Positions 1 to 11,327 of a stretch of DNA of 64,000 bases are shown piece after piece (position 1 is the first letter of the stretch; every line of letters starts with the position of its first letter). The stretch lies in contig CM026398.1 of NCBI GenBank assembly GCA_014843695.1, positions 15,820,725 through 15,884,724 on the forward strand, given 5' to 3'. Both the position numbers and the translations under genes were made by a program. The DNA comes from Archivesica marissinica. Its lineage: Eukaryota > Mollusca > Bivalvia > Venerida > Vesicomyidae. Below the pieces are notes generated by a model. It searched no databases and had not been told where the DNA came from. It was given only the letters and a program-made list of their open reading frames with translations.

Positions 1-655
1 GTTCTCACATGTATTCATGGATCCTCATAGTGTCTCTTTAAAGTCATTTCCTTTTATTTTCAAACAGCGTGTTATTGATGTTTATTTACAGGAATGGTAT
101 GGTACCGTCGATCGTAGTTCTGCACTTACAGACTATAAATGTTTTAAACATTGTTTTTCTTACGAGCGTTACCTGGATTATTTACCTTATGTATCACGTT
201 GTGTTTTTACCAAATTTAGAATAGCCGGTCATTCTCTCCGTGTGCAAACGGGTCGATATGGCAGGAATCAAATTCCAAGGAACGAGAGGTATTGTTTATA
301 TTGTGGATCGAGAGATATCGAAGATATTTATCATTTTATTTGTATATGTCCATGTTATAAGAACCTACGTAAACAATTTATTGATGCACACTATTGCAAT
401 AGACCTTCTGTTTTCAAATTTAATAATCTTATGAGTTCCGATAATAATACCACTATACATAATTTAGCCAAATTTATCAAATTGTCTTTAGTTATTAGAA
501 ATAATATAAATGTGTAATTGCCATATTTTATTTATCACTCTCACTTATATTTATTTGTCACGTGATCATTAAATATATATATGTTATTACTAGTTTTGTT
601 AAGACGATGTATGTATGTACAAGTCTGCCAAAATAAACTTCTGTTCTGTTCTGTT
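1..655 (+). mobile_element. LINE-a 3' end, cut by window start
   Basis: This is the 3' portion of a non-LTR retrotransposon, here named LINE-a. It holds the end of an ORF2-like frame, a short 3' UTR containing a TCACGTGAT motif, a stretch reading ATGTACAAGTCT, and a terminal short-unit tail of TTCTG repeats at about 640-655. The same UTR and tail recur at 11328-11861 and, on the minus strand, near 54263. The 5' part lies outside the window, so no target-site duplication can be read. Confidence 0.75.
2..517 (+). CDS. LINE-a ORF2 C-terminus (partial)
   Basis: The open frame runs in from the left edge and stops at 517; the first ATG is at 17 but the frame is open before it, so the true start is outside. 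The protein carries a CCHC zinc-knuckle-like motif about 95 residues after that ATG: C-x2-C, nine residues, then H followed by cysteines, preceded by RYCLYC. This arrangement is known from the C-termini of many LINE ORF2 proteins, downstream of the reverse transcriptase. The homologous fragment at 11330-11674 keeps the same spacing (C-x2-C-x9-H-x4-C). The stretch GRYGxNxIPxNERYCLxC is shared by both. No reverse transcriptase motifs are in the visible part. The clade was not determined. Confidence 0.7.
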   Translation, partial: FSHVFMDPHSVSLKSFPFIFKQRVIDVYLQEWYGTVDRSSALTDYKCFKHCFSYERYLDYLPYVSRCVFTKFRIAGHSLRVQTGRYGRNQIPRNERYCLYCGSRDIEDIYHFICICPCYKNLRKQFIDAHYCNRPSVFKFNNLMSSDNNTTIHNLAKFIKLSLVIRNNINV

Positions 656-840
656 TCATTTCCCCCCATTCCATTAGCACTTCAAAATTATCCGTCAATA
701 TATCTCTTGATGAATGAACAAACTGTGTTAGTAATGGAGTTTGTCCAGGAACTGTCACTTACCACCTGCTTGCACAATGACTTTGAAGTTTGATTGTTCA
801 AGAAACTCGTTGTAATTTTCATCATTATTATACCCTTGTA

Positions 841-1070
841 GTTTATACAAATTTATTTTAGCTCGATTGCGAAACAAGTTATTTCAACTTATCTTACTCA
901 CTCTCGAGACCTCATTCCTGATGGAATCCATCGCCACGAGGGAGAGAGAAGAGGCAACGTGGAATTTAAATGCCTTGCCTAAGGGCACAATCGTAACGGC
1001 TCCAGCGGGGCTCGAACTCCGGACCTTTCGCACCTGAAGCGAACGCGCATCCACTGCGCTATCACGACTT
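841..1070 (-). mobile_element. SINE-L copy
   Basis: Nearly full-length SINE-L in reverse orientation. Read on the minus strand it begins with AAGTCGTGATAGCGCAGTGG (Pol III A box), has a B box GAGTTCGAGCC, the central block with a CCTTAGGCAAGGCA core, the TCTTCTCTCTCCCTCGTGG segment and the tail AATCGAGCTAAAATAAATTT. No clear target-site duplication was found. Confidence 0.85.
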
Positions 1071-1619
1071 GTATACATATTGTGCATGCATATAAATTAT
1101 TATTCAAACACAAATTTAAACATATAGTAAAAGTCCATAGCTACATTGTGTTCTGAGCAGAATTGCAAAATACATAGTGCATGCTATTTAAGAAATACTA
1201 GTTGTATTGCCGTTGTCTAACCAACGGCAATAGAAATATTATATTTCTATTCTAGCATTGCCCAATATAATGCTATAAACGAATACATGTGTGCATATTT
1301 TAGTATCCTTGTCTGTTATTTGGCTGATGGCTTTACGAAATACCTCCCTGTAAAATACCTTCTGCATTCCACATACACAGGTAATCATCCTCCAGCTATC
1401 AACACTTATTTGTCCTGTATGGCTGGTATATCCTGCCCAATCGCTGTATTCAATTCCAATATAAAGTTGTGCATATTTACTTACATACATTTTTACAAGG
1501 GGGGACATTCAACAGCCGTAGCCGTGATTTATTGCAGATTTAACAACGGTTGATTTGTTCTTTGTTCATAGGAACAACATATAAAAGTATTGTTAGAATA
1601 GTAGCTAATGTAACCACTT
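1071..1619. other. No recognised feature
   Basis: AT-rich sequence with two overlapping open frames of 88-89 codons on opposite strands (1239-1553) that show no family signature. Nothing supportable was seen. Confidence 0.4.
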
Positions 1620-1785
1620 TCTAAATTCTAAAGCCAGGAAACAGTTGCTAATTACAATCTAAATATTTTTAAGAACAAAACAGATATACAACACTGAAAT
1701 GAAAACACACTAGCGCGATATTAATAAATATCACCCACGTTCACATTTAGAATGGCCTTATTAGCAGCTGCTTCTTGTAGCCTTG
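1620..1785 (+). repeat. Dispersed repeat F, copy 1
   Basis: Matches, in reverse complement, 10755-10938. Both contain TTCTAAAGCCAGGAAACAGTTGC-like sequence at one end and AGCAGCTGCTTCTTGTAG-like sequence at the other. The middle parts are AT-rich and more diverged. The nature is unknown; it is probably a low-copy non-autonomous element. Confidence 0.55.
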
Positions 1786-2427
1786 TGTGTAATTTAGCTA
1801 GCTAATCCTCACATATAAAATATACAGTGACCGTACCACCCCAACCCCTGAGTTCTATGTTTTTTTAATAATAAACTAGAACAGTTTTTGTTTTCATTTG
1901 AAACAGATGTTGTGGATTCAGCGCTCCAGATAATAGTAAAAACACACTAAGGGATCTTTCTAAGCTTCAGATAATGTCTTGCTTTGAGTCTACGGATGTA
2001 TTCTTGTATGTATTACACCACGATCTTGTTTAGATACTAATCTAACGCGTTGTGGCATGCGATGTCCTTAGACTGCATCCTATTATCGCTTCCATTATAT
2101 CAAAAACGTGTTTGTCTAGCAATTGAATGAATTATGTCACGTGATGCCCTGAAGCTGCATATTGTGCTCCTCGAAACAACATCCTGGCATTCCAATTCTC
2201 AGAATTCATGGCATTGTTCAACATTAATCAAACATAATAGTTAAGTAATTTGAATAGGAATTCTGCATAACGCTGCACCGTATCCGAACACAAGACTATA
2301 CCTGGATAAATATGGAGTTTTGTTGTACGAATACTGGATGATATAACCTTATATGCAGGCATATTTGATAGAGGTTCGTACGTGTGTTATACTGACCAAT
2401 TCCAGAACAATCAAACTCGTAATACAT
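1786..2427. other. No recognised feature
   Basis: AT-rich sequence without a convincing frame or repeat. Confidence 0.4.
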
Positions 2428-2472
2428 TATGAGTTAAAACTTGCTTCGCAATCGTTGAAAAATAAATAAAGT
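2428..2472 (+). mobile_element. SINE-X 3' tail fragment
   Basis: Contains AACTTGCTTCGCAATCGTTG followed by AAAAATAAATAAAGT, which is the 3' end of SINE-X. No upstream head is present, so it is a heavily 5'-truncated copy. Confidence 0.55.
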
Positions 2473-3232
2473 AGAATACATTAATATCGCGAAAGCGACT
2501 GGCTATCATCACGTTGCTTGACTGTTACACTTGTGATGTTGATCTACAGACTTTATAAGATTTACAAGATCAAAAGATGATTTAGAAACAAAGTCGACGG
2601 AAATTAGATTGTGTCCAGTGCTATATCTTTTTTTCAACCACGGGGTGAGAGAAGGGATTGGATACGTCGACATGTGATAATTTGACAACAGCAAAAAATG
2701 GAAGGATATCGAAATATAGTTTTTTTTGATAGTATGTGTCGGTTGTTATATAGAGTTTATATTCTAAGAATCGCGTGTACGTACCTAACCGCTAATTAAA
2801 AACCTGTTAATGTCCTGGAAGACAATACATGTGTGATTCCGAATATTATAGTTTATATAAAACCAGTAGCATGTACCCACTCATGTTTGAGTTATAAGAG
2901 ACAATCTAAGATATAATATAACAAAAACTATATCTAAAAACTTACTTTCAATTCAATTTAAAAAATACACAAAACCAGTAGCATGTACAGACTGTTCTGA
3001 ACATATTTCCGTATATACACATTAACATTTTACTACCATTATCTGTATTATTAAGTGGTGTTTTGGCAAATGCCATCACTATTGTATTATATCATTGAAT
3101 TTAAATAAAACCTCTAAAGCAACATCTTAAAGACATGCTCACAAGTAATGGCATGAAATTGTCTTCCTAAAAACCTAAAAATTACAAATAGTATACCCAT
3201 GGATGAATAAATTAATATAGTTTGGATTTCAT
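2473..3232. other. No recognised feature
   Basis: AT-rich sequence. A phrase AAAACCAGTAGCATGTAC occurs twice (about 2860 and 2973), which is too short to interpret. Confidence 0.35.
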
Positions 3233-3460
3233 AATACGGTCATCCACGCTCATGAAGTGACGTGTGTTTGTCATTGGAGTCAATAATGTTGCTTAGAAAT
3301 AATAAATTTAACTAAGACTAGTCTACAAATAAATATGAATAAGCACAAATGTGAGATATAACGGTAAATATGTACAATAAATCTCGTTATTCGTGCTACA
3401 CAAGTTGTATTACGGAGGTATGTCGATCATATTTACATTATTTTGTTATTATTAGACTGT
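3233..3460 (-). mobile_element. M-element MITE, internal fragment
   Basis: Interior of the M element in reverse orientation relative to 50125-50692. Shared landmarks are AACTAAGACTAGTCTACA, TGTGAGATATAACGGTAAAT and the TGTCGATCATATTTACATTATTTTG-like block. The terminal inverted repeats (TTAAAGC type) are not recognisable here, so the copy is eroded or truncated. Confidence 0.6.
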
Positions 3461-3467
3461 GCCTACA

Positions 3468-3683
3468 TTAATATTCATATTATATTAATATTCATATCGC
3501 GATCGATATGGTTTGATTTTAATAAAAAGTATTTCAATCGGGCCTCGTGACAGATTAGATTGTAACTAAATTAATATTCATATCATATTAATATTCATAT
3601 CGCGATCGATATGGTTTGATTTTAATAAAAAAGTATTTAAGGCATGGCTGACTGATTAATGGGTCTCGTGACAGATTAGATTA
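3468..3683 (+). repeat. Tandem duplication, about 100-bp unit x2
   Basis: Two adjacent copies of a block containing ATTAATATTCATATCGCGATCG, ATATGGTTTGATTTTAATAA and CTCGTGACAGATTAGATT. The second copy carries an extra segment (GGCATGGCTGACTGATTAAT, about 3641-3660). CGCGATCG is a distinctive core in an otherwise AT-rich block. Confidence 0.75.
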
Positions 3684-4034
3684 GCCTAAATCAACAATAA
3701 TCGTCAAACAATGAAATATAGTATTATTAATAATAATATATGTAATATTAACTAATATAATTTTATGAAGCACTCGGGTAGAACCACGAACCTACCACAA
3801 GTCAGCAAGATAACTTCCTCGCAGGAATAACTATTGTTATCCAGTGAAAAATAATTTGCCTGTATATCAATATATAGACGTTTAAAAACAGGTGTAAGTT
3901 AAGTTCTTATACATTCTAATCCACACACAATTGTCAAAGACTAAATTAATATTTTACAATGTGTATTGCAATACCTTTAAAATGATATCAAATTGTATAA
4001 TAACAAATAAACATTAATTATGTTTTTTTTCATA
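3684..4034. other. No recognised feature
   Basis: AT-rich spacer; nothing seen. Confidence 0.35.
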
Positions 4035-4256
4035 GTTTATACAAATTTAATTTAGCTCGATTGCGAAACAAGTTATTTCAACTTATATTAATCACTCTTG
4101 AGACCTCATTCCTGATGGAATCCATCGCCACGAGTGAGAGAGAAGAGGCAACGTGGAATTTAAATGCCTTGCCTAAGGACACAATCGTAACGGCTCCAGC
4201 GGGGCTCGAACTCCGGACCTTTCGCACCTGAAGCATCCACTGCGCTATCACGACTT
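4035..4256 (-). mobile_element. SINE-L copy
   Basis: Same family and orientation as 841-1070 and nearly identical in the body. It differs by a deletion of about 10-12 bp inside the tRNA-like head (loss of the GAACGCGC-type anticodon-arm segment), which removes part of the region between the A and B boxes. Confidence 0.85.
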
Positions 4257-4823
4257 CACTTTTTTCATATTGTACATACAATGTATGAACTGAATAAAAT
4301 ATGTTTAAACTAAACTAAATAAAGAATTACTAGGAAAATCCTGAAAAATCTGATCAGTTTTGTTCACATGCTGTGGGACGTATGAATACCCAAATAACAC
4401 TGAACGAATGATTCGAAAATATAAAAAAAACAATTTCATAAATCCATCAATAATTTAATAACAAGAAGTTACTAAAATGAAACAAGATGGAAAAAGAAAC
4501 AAATGCATCGCTGTCTTAACCCAGACCCGACCTCCCTGCAGCCCCGCCCGAAATCCGAATGTAGTAGTGTATTCTTATATGTTTTGTCAGACAGCTTCTA
4601 ATTAACGAGCAGTTGTAGGTGCAAAGCGTTGTGTGGCTTTTATATACGAGTGTGCATGTTTAAATAGTTTACTATTTTGTCCTTGCTTAGTAAAACCAGT
4701 ATTTCATCAGTATTCCAGTACAGAAATCGAACATAAGACAGTTGATTTGTACAATATTTGATCTTATTATTTGTTCGTTCAGCTTATTCCATCTGTAGCG
4801 AATCATAATAGCAAATAAAATGA
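4257..4823. other. No recognised feature
   Basis: AT-rich; a short GC-richer patch at about 4517-4560 (CCAGACCCGACC...) has no recognised identity. Confidence 0.35.
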
Positions 4824-5107
4824 TGTGTGTGTATTACGTTTATCTATCGTCGCTACCGGTTGCCCATATGAGCGATGCCTTCTGAAGAGATTAGTCATTT
4901 TAAATTGTTGGAGGATAGTGCAATGATACAGACCCATTCCAGAGTCTCCTCTGGTTCGTTTGCATGCATGGTGTACAGCACCAATACGAGACCTCGGTTT
5001 AATGTCCCATCTGAAAGACTTTTAATTTTATTATGGTCAGACGGGGGATCGAACCTGCGATCCCTGGATTACCAGTCCAACGTGTTAACAACTGGACTAC
5101 AGATCCG
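4824..5107 (-). mobile_element. SINE-T copy
   Basis: Full-length SINE-T, reverse. From the tail: GTGTGTGTATTACGTTTAT, CGTCGCTACCGGTTGCCCAT, the central block, and a tRNA-like head with anticodon stem TGGATTACCAGTCCA and a B box. The head has a few changes from the best copy (GTTAACAACTGG for GTTACCACTGG). It is divergently paired with the SINE-T at 5431-5720, with heads facing each other across about 320 bp. Confidence 0.9.
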
Positions 5108-5420
5108 CAAATTAATGTGCGTAGATCACTCTTTTTATATAGAGAACTATTTTACACGCGTATGCATACGCATAAGTATGTTGCTGTGTCAATGAATCCA
5201 GCAGGATCGTGTGAAAATCTTTACAAATGAGGATCTACAGTTCGTAATTCACATGATAAAAGATTATATATAACTCATTATACTTCATATACCCTTACGA
5301 GAAATTAAAATCTAATGATGTAAACGTTTTTACGAGAATTAAACATGTTATTTATTATTTTAAATAACCAGTATTTGTTTTTAATTTTGAAATAATCATA
5401 TATAATTGCTACTTCATATT

Positions 5421-5730
5421 TCATTATGTTACAGACGGATCTGTAGTCCAGTGGTAACACGCTGGACTGGTAATCCAGGGATCGCAGGTTCGATCCCCCG
5501 GCTGTTAAGATTAACAGTCTTTCAGATGGGACGTTAAACCGAGGTCTCCTGTCGGTGCTTTACACCGTGCACGTAAAAGAACCAGAGGAGAGGAGACTCT
5601 GGAATGGGTCTCTGTCTGTATCATGCACTATCCTCCAACATCTAAAATCACTAATCTCTTCAGGTGGCGTCGCTCATATGGGCAACCGGTAGCGACGATA
5701 AATAAACGTAAAACACACACTCATTATGTT
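5421..5730 (+). mobile_element. SINE-T copy with 10-bp TSD
   Basis: Full-length SINE-T spanning 5431-5720. It is flanked by the direct repeat TCATTATGTT at 5421-5430 and 5721-5730, the expected target-site duplication of LINE-mediated insertion. The tRNA-Thr(GGT)-like head is intact (loop CTGGTAA between CTGGA and TCCAG). The tail ends TAAACGTAAAACACACAC. Confidence 0.95.
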
Positions 5731-5804
5731 CATTATATTAACATGTTTCTTTCTGTTTTCGCTAATGATGTATGCCTTATATATAAAGAATCCAATATTA
5801 GTAA

Positions 5805-6117
5805 ATAACAAATTAATTTTAATATTCCGAAGTTTCTATCTTGTGGCCTAAAACACTGGCTGGAAATCTATTATAATCATTTTCTATCCCGCATTGATAG
5901 ATAATTTGGATGATATTTTGCCAGAAAGGAACTACTAAATTGCACGAGAGGACAACATATTCGTAGTTATCTACACTGTTGCATAGTCGACAATTTGGAG
6001 AATGTGTTAATAAATGATGCCCCGTTGGTAAAATGATGTAAACGTTTGTTTCGAAATCGAGCTATATCGTGAGCCCACATACTCGAATGTCTAGGGGAAT
6101 ATTGTCAATGAAATTGT
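5805..6117 (-). pseudogene. Possible LINE ORF2 C-terminal fragment
   Basis: Minus-strand translation gives a degenerate frame with a C-x2-C motif (CRLCNSVDNYEYVVLSC) followed by a PFWQNI-like motif, resembling the C-terminal zinc-binding segment of LINE ORF2 proteins. The frame is broken by at least one stop upstream (after CGLTI). It differs from LINE-a. The family is not assigned; a chance frame is possible. Confidence 0.4.
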
Positions 6118-8674
6118 GTGCGATTAAAAATTAGTTTAAACATATTTTATTCAGTTCATTCAATATATATACGGTATACAAATACACAGGATATCTGAAA
6201 TGGATTAGAAAACAAGCTGAGAGCTTATGTCAATTCCTCTCCATAAAGGCTAAATTGATATCAGGCCCGATGTACCACCCTTCCTTGGTACCATCACACT
6301 CAATACGCTACCCTCATCACCATATCAGCACCATCACCTCATGGCTACATTACCAACATATTACTACAATCTAATTAATATCATATTTATAAAAGACCAG
6401 AGGAAGTTTGCTAAGAATGACACAGTGTGTCTAAAATCGCATTTAAGCTAACAACAACCTAAAATACTGACATCGCAGTTTGGAAAGTGCGCAATAACCT
6501 GTCATGCAAAGATATGTTAAAGAGAAGATAGCAGACATAATCAGATTAGGAGTGAACAGATTGGCAACATGTCCTTGGAATGATATAAAACATTATTTGT
6601 GGGTTGTTTCTTATATGCGACATGGCATTAGTGTATTAGAGACATTTCGTATAAAGTTATGTAACGTAATCGCGCTGGTCTCTGAAAATGTGAACCAATT
6701 CTCATAGTCTCATCATTATTTCCTGCACTTTATCACAATTGTATGATGGGGTTGGGTAGCTTTAAGAGATTGACTAGCATTCGTGTACGCGGCAATACTT
6801 TAACATTGCGGGATACGTAATATTGATGCTACCTATGACGTCAGTTACAACGGTAACGTTCGCACTATTATTGCATGTTTATGATCCACTTTTATAAATA
6901 ATAAACTAAGTTAACACGAATGTTGAGAATTGTCTAGGTCAATATGAAAATATAATTCTGAAAACATCTCAATTTCGAAAATATCGGCGTTCAAACCAAA
7001 AAAGTATGTACAATTTAAATCCTGTGAAGCATGCTTTAAGTATTTCATTAACAGACATTCGTCAACTCAGAAACGAGATTGTTCTGAAGCTATATCATTA
7101 TGGTGGGCAAATAAGAAGCCAGTTCTGTGACTGCGAGAGAAACCCTGAATATAACAAACTGATTAGCTCTGAAACGAACTATGACATAATATGACGGAAA
7201 CTACAGGCTCGCTCTATATGTAATAAACAGTTCATATCAAAACTAGCAATTTACCAACATATAAAACTCGGTAGGGATTCCGCTGGAATATGGGCATAGT
7301 CTACATGTTATACTATGCTACAGGACATACCATTCTAATATACTTCTGCAGTGTCGCATCGAAGTTGCGTGGGCGATGATGAAACAATATCAATGAAAGA
7401 TACCCAGCACCGATAAACTAATGAAAGATATGCTGTCAGATGTTGCTAGTGTAGACAAATTAGATTTTCAAATTGATAAAACTCTTCCCACCAGGAGGCA
7501 CTGGAAGTGCGGGACCACATGTCGCTTATACGTTCAGGTATTGAGATATTAACAGTTGCAGGACTGTTTAAGCGATATTTTCAAGTACAAGTAATGATTG
7601 TTGGTTGTTGTGGACAAGCGTAATTCATTCATGTTCATAAGAAATACTAGCCTGGGTTCCAGTCTGTCGATTTTTAACTGTTGGCAAAATGACAGCCTGG
7701 GGAAACTGGATTTCCGATCGTAGCGCCATCTACTTACACCCTCATTTATAACGGTGTAGATTTGAAGAACGACAACTCTTCTCTACAAGATACTATTGCT
7801 AAATATAGAAACGGAATTCTTTTGGAAATCGCCGAACAGGCACGATTATACACGATCATTTCCGAATATACACGAATGCTCCCGTAGCCTCATTTACATC
7901 GCACACATATAATTTCCCGTTTCTGTGTTATATCGACGAGATGGCGGATTTTAACTATTAAGTTTAAGTGGTAATGGGTCGATTCGGCGTAATTGAAGTA
8001 AGGACGTATTGAGTAAATATGTCAAATCAGACGCACATTGTACTTTTTAAAACGATTTATCGTTCCGTTGAACCGTAAACAATGGCGGTCAATTATAAAG
8101 TGTTATCAACATTGCAGTGCCTCGCTTTCGACTAAAGTACGTCATTATTTAAGTCACGTGCTAATAGGCCTATTAATAGGATTAATGCTAGTCAATAAAT
8201 ACACGGACAATTCGTCCAGTTTCCCCAGGCGTTGATATTATCAGAAGCTTAATACGGCCTAATTAATAGTCTCGGTGTTAACATTTATTTATTTGACTGA
8301 CCAGGCAAACTATATCGACGCCTGTTTCCAGGCTAAAGAAATACATGCACTCGTTGTATTGGTAATGTTAATATACAGGTACAAGCGGGAATGTGCAATC
8401 AATCCCTCCATTATTTTGTTGGTGAGCTTTCCAAATGTCCATAGATTAATGACTATTATACAGAAGCGTATAGTTATTTTTCCAATTTTATGTGACGCTG
8501 TTCATGTTAGTTCGAGAAAATCATTTCAATTAACTCATAACGATGAGTTTTCTGCATCGGGTTGAATTGTTTTAATTTGGTTGTGCTTTTTAAACCTGCA
8601 TGAAATTTCATCATTGTTGTTATTAGGATAACCACTGTTGGTGACCTTGAACGAACCGAGCCCGTAGGACGATA
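6118..8674. other. Long stretch with no recognised gene
   Basis: About 2.5 kb of AT-rich sequence. Several frames of 60-96 codons (for example 8275-8565 +) lack any family signature, composition bias or conserved motif. No tandem array or SINE was recognised. It may be an intron or plain intergenic DNA. Confidence 0.4.
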
Positions 8675-8970
8675 CAGACGGATACGTAGTCCAGTGGTTA
8701 ACACGATGGACTGGGCATCCATGGATCGTACTATCCCCAGTCTGACCCAAATAGATTAACAGTCTTTCAGATGGGACTTTAAGCCGAGGTATTGTGTCGG
8801 TGCTTTACACCGTGCACGTAAAAGAACCAGAGGATATCCTGGAATGTGTCTCTGTTTGAATCATTGCACTAATCTCCAAAAGTCTAAAGTCTAAAATTAT
8901 TTAATCTCTTCAGGAGGCGTCGCTCATATTAGCAATCGGTAGCGACGATAAATAAACATAAACCACACAC
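8675..8970 (+). mobile_element. SINE-T copy, diverged head
   Basis: Full-length SINE-T. The head anticodon loop has changed to CTGGGCA and the B box is damaged (GATCGTACTATCCCC), while the central block (GTGTCGGTGCTTTACACCGT) and the tail are well kept. A short repeat, AAAGTCTAAAGTCTAAAAT, lies near 8880-8900. Confidence 0.85.
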
Positions 8971-9361
8971 CGTAGGTGCATCACACGAAGTCATTGAGAA
9001 CAACTAGCGGTGATATACTTGACATTAGATGGTACGCTAACTGACCCTTATTATGAGGTCCTAGCAGGTATAGCATACTGTATTTATTACACATATCCGT
9101 ACCACCTTGCCCCTTTTCTACACAACCGCATAATCTGCTACTGAACTGTTGCATAAATCATAATCTAAATTACCTTTCGCAAGATCTGGCAGCTTGTATG
9201 ATTGATTCGTTACCTTATCAATTCATCCATGCCATGAACAGCTGGGAGTACACCGATATTCTAATTGCATTGCATGAGCACGTCTTGCTTAAGTGTATGG
9301 AATTGGTATCAGTGGCATGTAAATGTTACTCGTCAATGTGACACGGTGCGTACTGTCTGTA

Positions 9362-9651
9362 GCGGATCATTGGTCCAGTGATTAACACCTTGTACTCGTA
9401 TTCCCCAGGTCGCATGTTCGATCACCTGCTATGTAATTCTAAAATGACTAATATATGTGTCTTTCATGGTGGTGCTTTAAGCCGAGGTCTCATGTTGGTG
9501 TTATACACCGCATATCTTACAGGACCAGGGTAGACTCTGGAATAGGCCATTATCTGTATAATTACACTATACTCTAAAATGTAAACTAACTAATGTCTTC
9601 ACGATGTTTCGAGCATGTGAGCAACCGGTAGCTTCGATAAATAAACGCAAG
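9362..9651 (+). mobile_element. SINE-T copy, old and diverged
   Basis: Recognisable as SINE-T by its order of blocks: tRNA-like head with GGTCCAGTG and a GTTCGATCACC B box, AAGCCGAGGTCTCATGTTGG, ACTCTGGAATAGG, and GAGCAACCGGTAGC followed by ATAAATAAACG. It has many substitutions, and an insertion precedes the central block. It abuts the M element at 9668. Confidence 0.7.
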
Positions 9652-9667
9652 CCATGGTTTAAAAGGT

Positions 9668-10171
9668 TTAAAGCAACACTACCATGACTACATTGGCGAA
9701 AAAAAGCAAATTGCGACATATCATTAATATAGTTTTCTATTATATGATATAATTGTATTTCCAAATATGCCACACAATCTGAGCGTTTCAACTAATTTAT
9801 ATAACCAAATGACGTATACGACGGTTCCGACTCAATACAATAATGTAAATAGGGTCATAATACAACGCGTGTATCTTGAATAACGAGATATATGGTACAT
9901 GTGTGCCTATGCATATTATTTATGGACTAATCTGATAATCGACAGTATCAATGGTTTAGCATAGACTCCAATAATACCAAACGTCAATTCAGGAGCGTGA
10001 TTGACGGCTATATGAAATCCTACTTTCACTTTTGAGACGTGCTGACCACAAACACACTATTTGATGAATGAAAGTTAGTGCTCGAATTATTTCGGAAGAA
10101 TTTGTAGTAGTCAATGCAATTTATACATAAGCATGCATTATTTCCCTTTTGGCGATGTAGTGTAGCTTTAA
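9668..10171 (+). mobile_element. M-element MITE
   Basis: Non-autonomous element of about 500 bp. The left end TTAAAGCAACACTACC is inverted at the right end (GATGTAGTGTAGCTTTAA). Interior landmarks are shared with 50125-50692: ACGTATACGACG, GTCAATTCAGGAGCGTG, ATATGAAATCCTACTTTCA and TTCGGAAGAATTTGTAGTAG. The target site is TA or TTAA; the palindromic ends make the two indistinguishable. No transposase is encoded. Confidence 0.75.
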
Positions 10172-10257
10172 ATCCATTTTTCGAGAATAATCTAACTTTA
10201 TAAACTCAATAAAACACTGCTTGTACGCAAGTAGTGATCGAAGTAGTGATCGAATAG

Positions 10258-10370
10258 CCTGGAGCCTGCCCAGGAAAGGTGTTGCTAGGTAAACTGCCCG
10301 CCGGAGATATAGCCCAAAAATGGTGCTGATGCAGTCGTAAAACCCGAAATATATATATATATAACATAAG
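10258..10370 (+). repeat. Dispersed repeat E, copy 1
   Basis: Contains GGAGCCTGCCCAGGAAAGGT, AACTGCCCGCCGG, ATATAGCCC, ATGGTGCTGATGCAG and AAAACCCGAAATATA, ending in a TA-rich and TAACATAA tail. The same sequence occurs at 57365-57518 and, reversed, at 62522-62692. The fixed 3' boundary with a simple tail suggests a retroposon 3' end, but the family is not identified. This copy lacks the 5' part seen in the other two. Confidence 0.65.
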
Positions 10371-10437
10371 AATAGATCGAATAGAAATCGCACACATACT
10401 ACCCCGTACAAAATGTCTAACAGTGTAACTTACAAGT

Positions 10438-10640
10438 GGCCTTGTAGCCGAGAGGTTGTGAGGTCGAACCCATGCAAGAACTACGGTGGTGGTGTCTTTA
10501 GGTAAGGACAATTAAATCCACATTGCCTCTTCTCTCTCCATCATGACTCGGGATTCCATCAGTTATAAGGTATCGAGACAGATCAATCAAATTAAAACTT
10601 CATTCACAATCGAGCTAACATAAATTCTATTCAGTAATCA
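10438..10640 (+). mobile_element. SINE-L-related copy, variant head
   Basis: The body matches SINE-L: GTCTTTAGGTAAGGACAATT, AAATCCACATTGCCTCTTCT, ATTCCATCAG, GTATCGAGACAG and AATCGAGCTAACATAAAT. The head differs (CCTTGTAGCCGAGAGGTTGT), so it may come from another tRNA or be heavily diverged. Confidence 0.6.
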
Positions 10641-10754
10641 ATCAGTGATAAGACTTTGTGCCAAAACCTGTTTTAATATACTACAGCGTCGTTACTTTTA
10701 CCTTTGTAAATAATGCCCTTTTTTGTGTTAATTACTATATATCTATGATTTTTA

Positions 10755-10938
10755 CAGACTACAAGAAGCAACTGCTAATTAGGTCATTCTCGATCTGATC
10801 CTGGGTGATAACTGATTTTGTAAAATATTTCTTAAAAGCGCACTAGTGCTTGTTTTTCGATTTAGTGTTTTATACCATTTTGTTTTATTTCGTATTTAAA
10901 TATAAATTAGCAACTGTTTCTTGGCTTTAGAATGTAAA
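10755..10938 (-). repeat. Dispersed repeat F, copy 2
   Basis: Reverse-complement partner of 1620-1785 (CTACAAGAAGCAACTGCTAATTAGG at one end, GCAACTGTTTCTTGGCTTTAG at the other). No coding capacity. Confidence 0.55.
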
Positions 10939-11289
10939 TAAGCATTAACTAATAGTAGTGTGGGATTTTATAATGTGATATGTTTTGTTGCAATATGTCT
11001 CTTATAATTCTATTCAGAATGGCTATGTACTTTTAATCTGATTATTTATATTTGTGTTTGTATTACATGTATGTACATAGATGAGACTTTAATAAAGATT
11101 AAAACCTAAATGTGTACACAGCAAACATGCTCTGGTTCTATTTTTAGAATGTGTTACACTATAATGAAGTCACGTAAACTGCCAATTAGGTGGCCGGATG
11201 AGGGGTATATAATTGGCTACATTTTAACACGATCAGCAGTAGATGTTGAACACATGACTCGATAAATTAGTTCTAATTGAATTTTTTAG

Positions 11290-11327
11290 ATGGATCTGTA
11301 GTCCGGTGGTTGACACGTTGTACTAGT
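11290..11327 (+). mobile_element. SINE-T, left piece split by LINE-a
   Basis: First part of a SINE-T head (ATGGATCTGTAGTCCGGTGG, then GTTGTACTAGT). It stops in the anticodon loop, where LINE-a is inserted. The SINE resumes at 11862. Confidence 0.9.

Noticed and set aside
841..1070. Protein-coding frames in SINE-L (884-1087, 4078-4281, 55795-56097)
   Set aside because: Translations of the SINE itself; the same peptide appears wherever the SINE lies.
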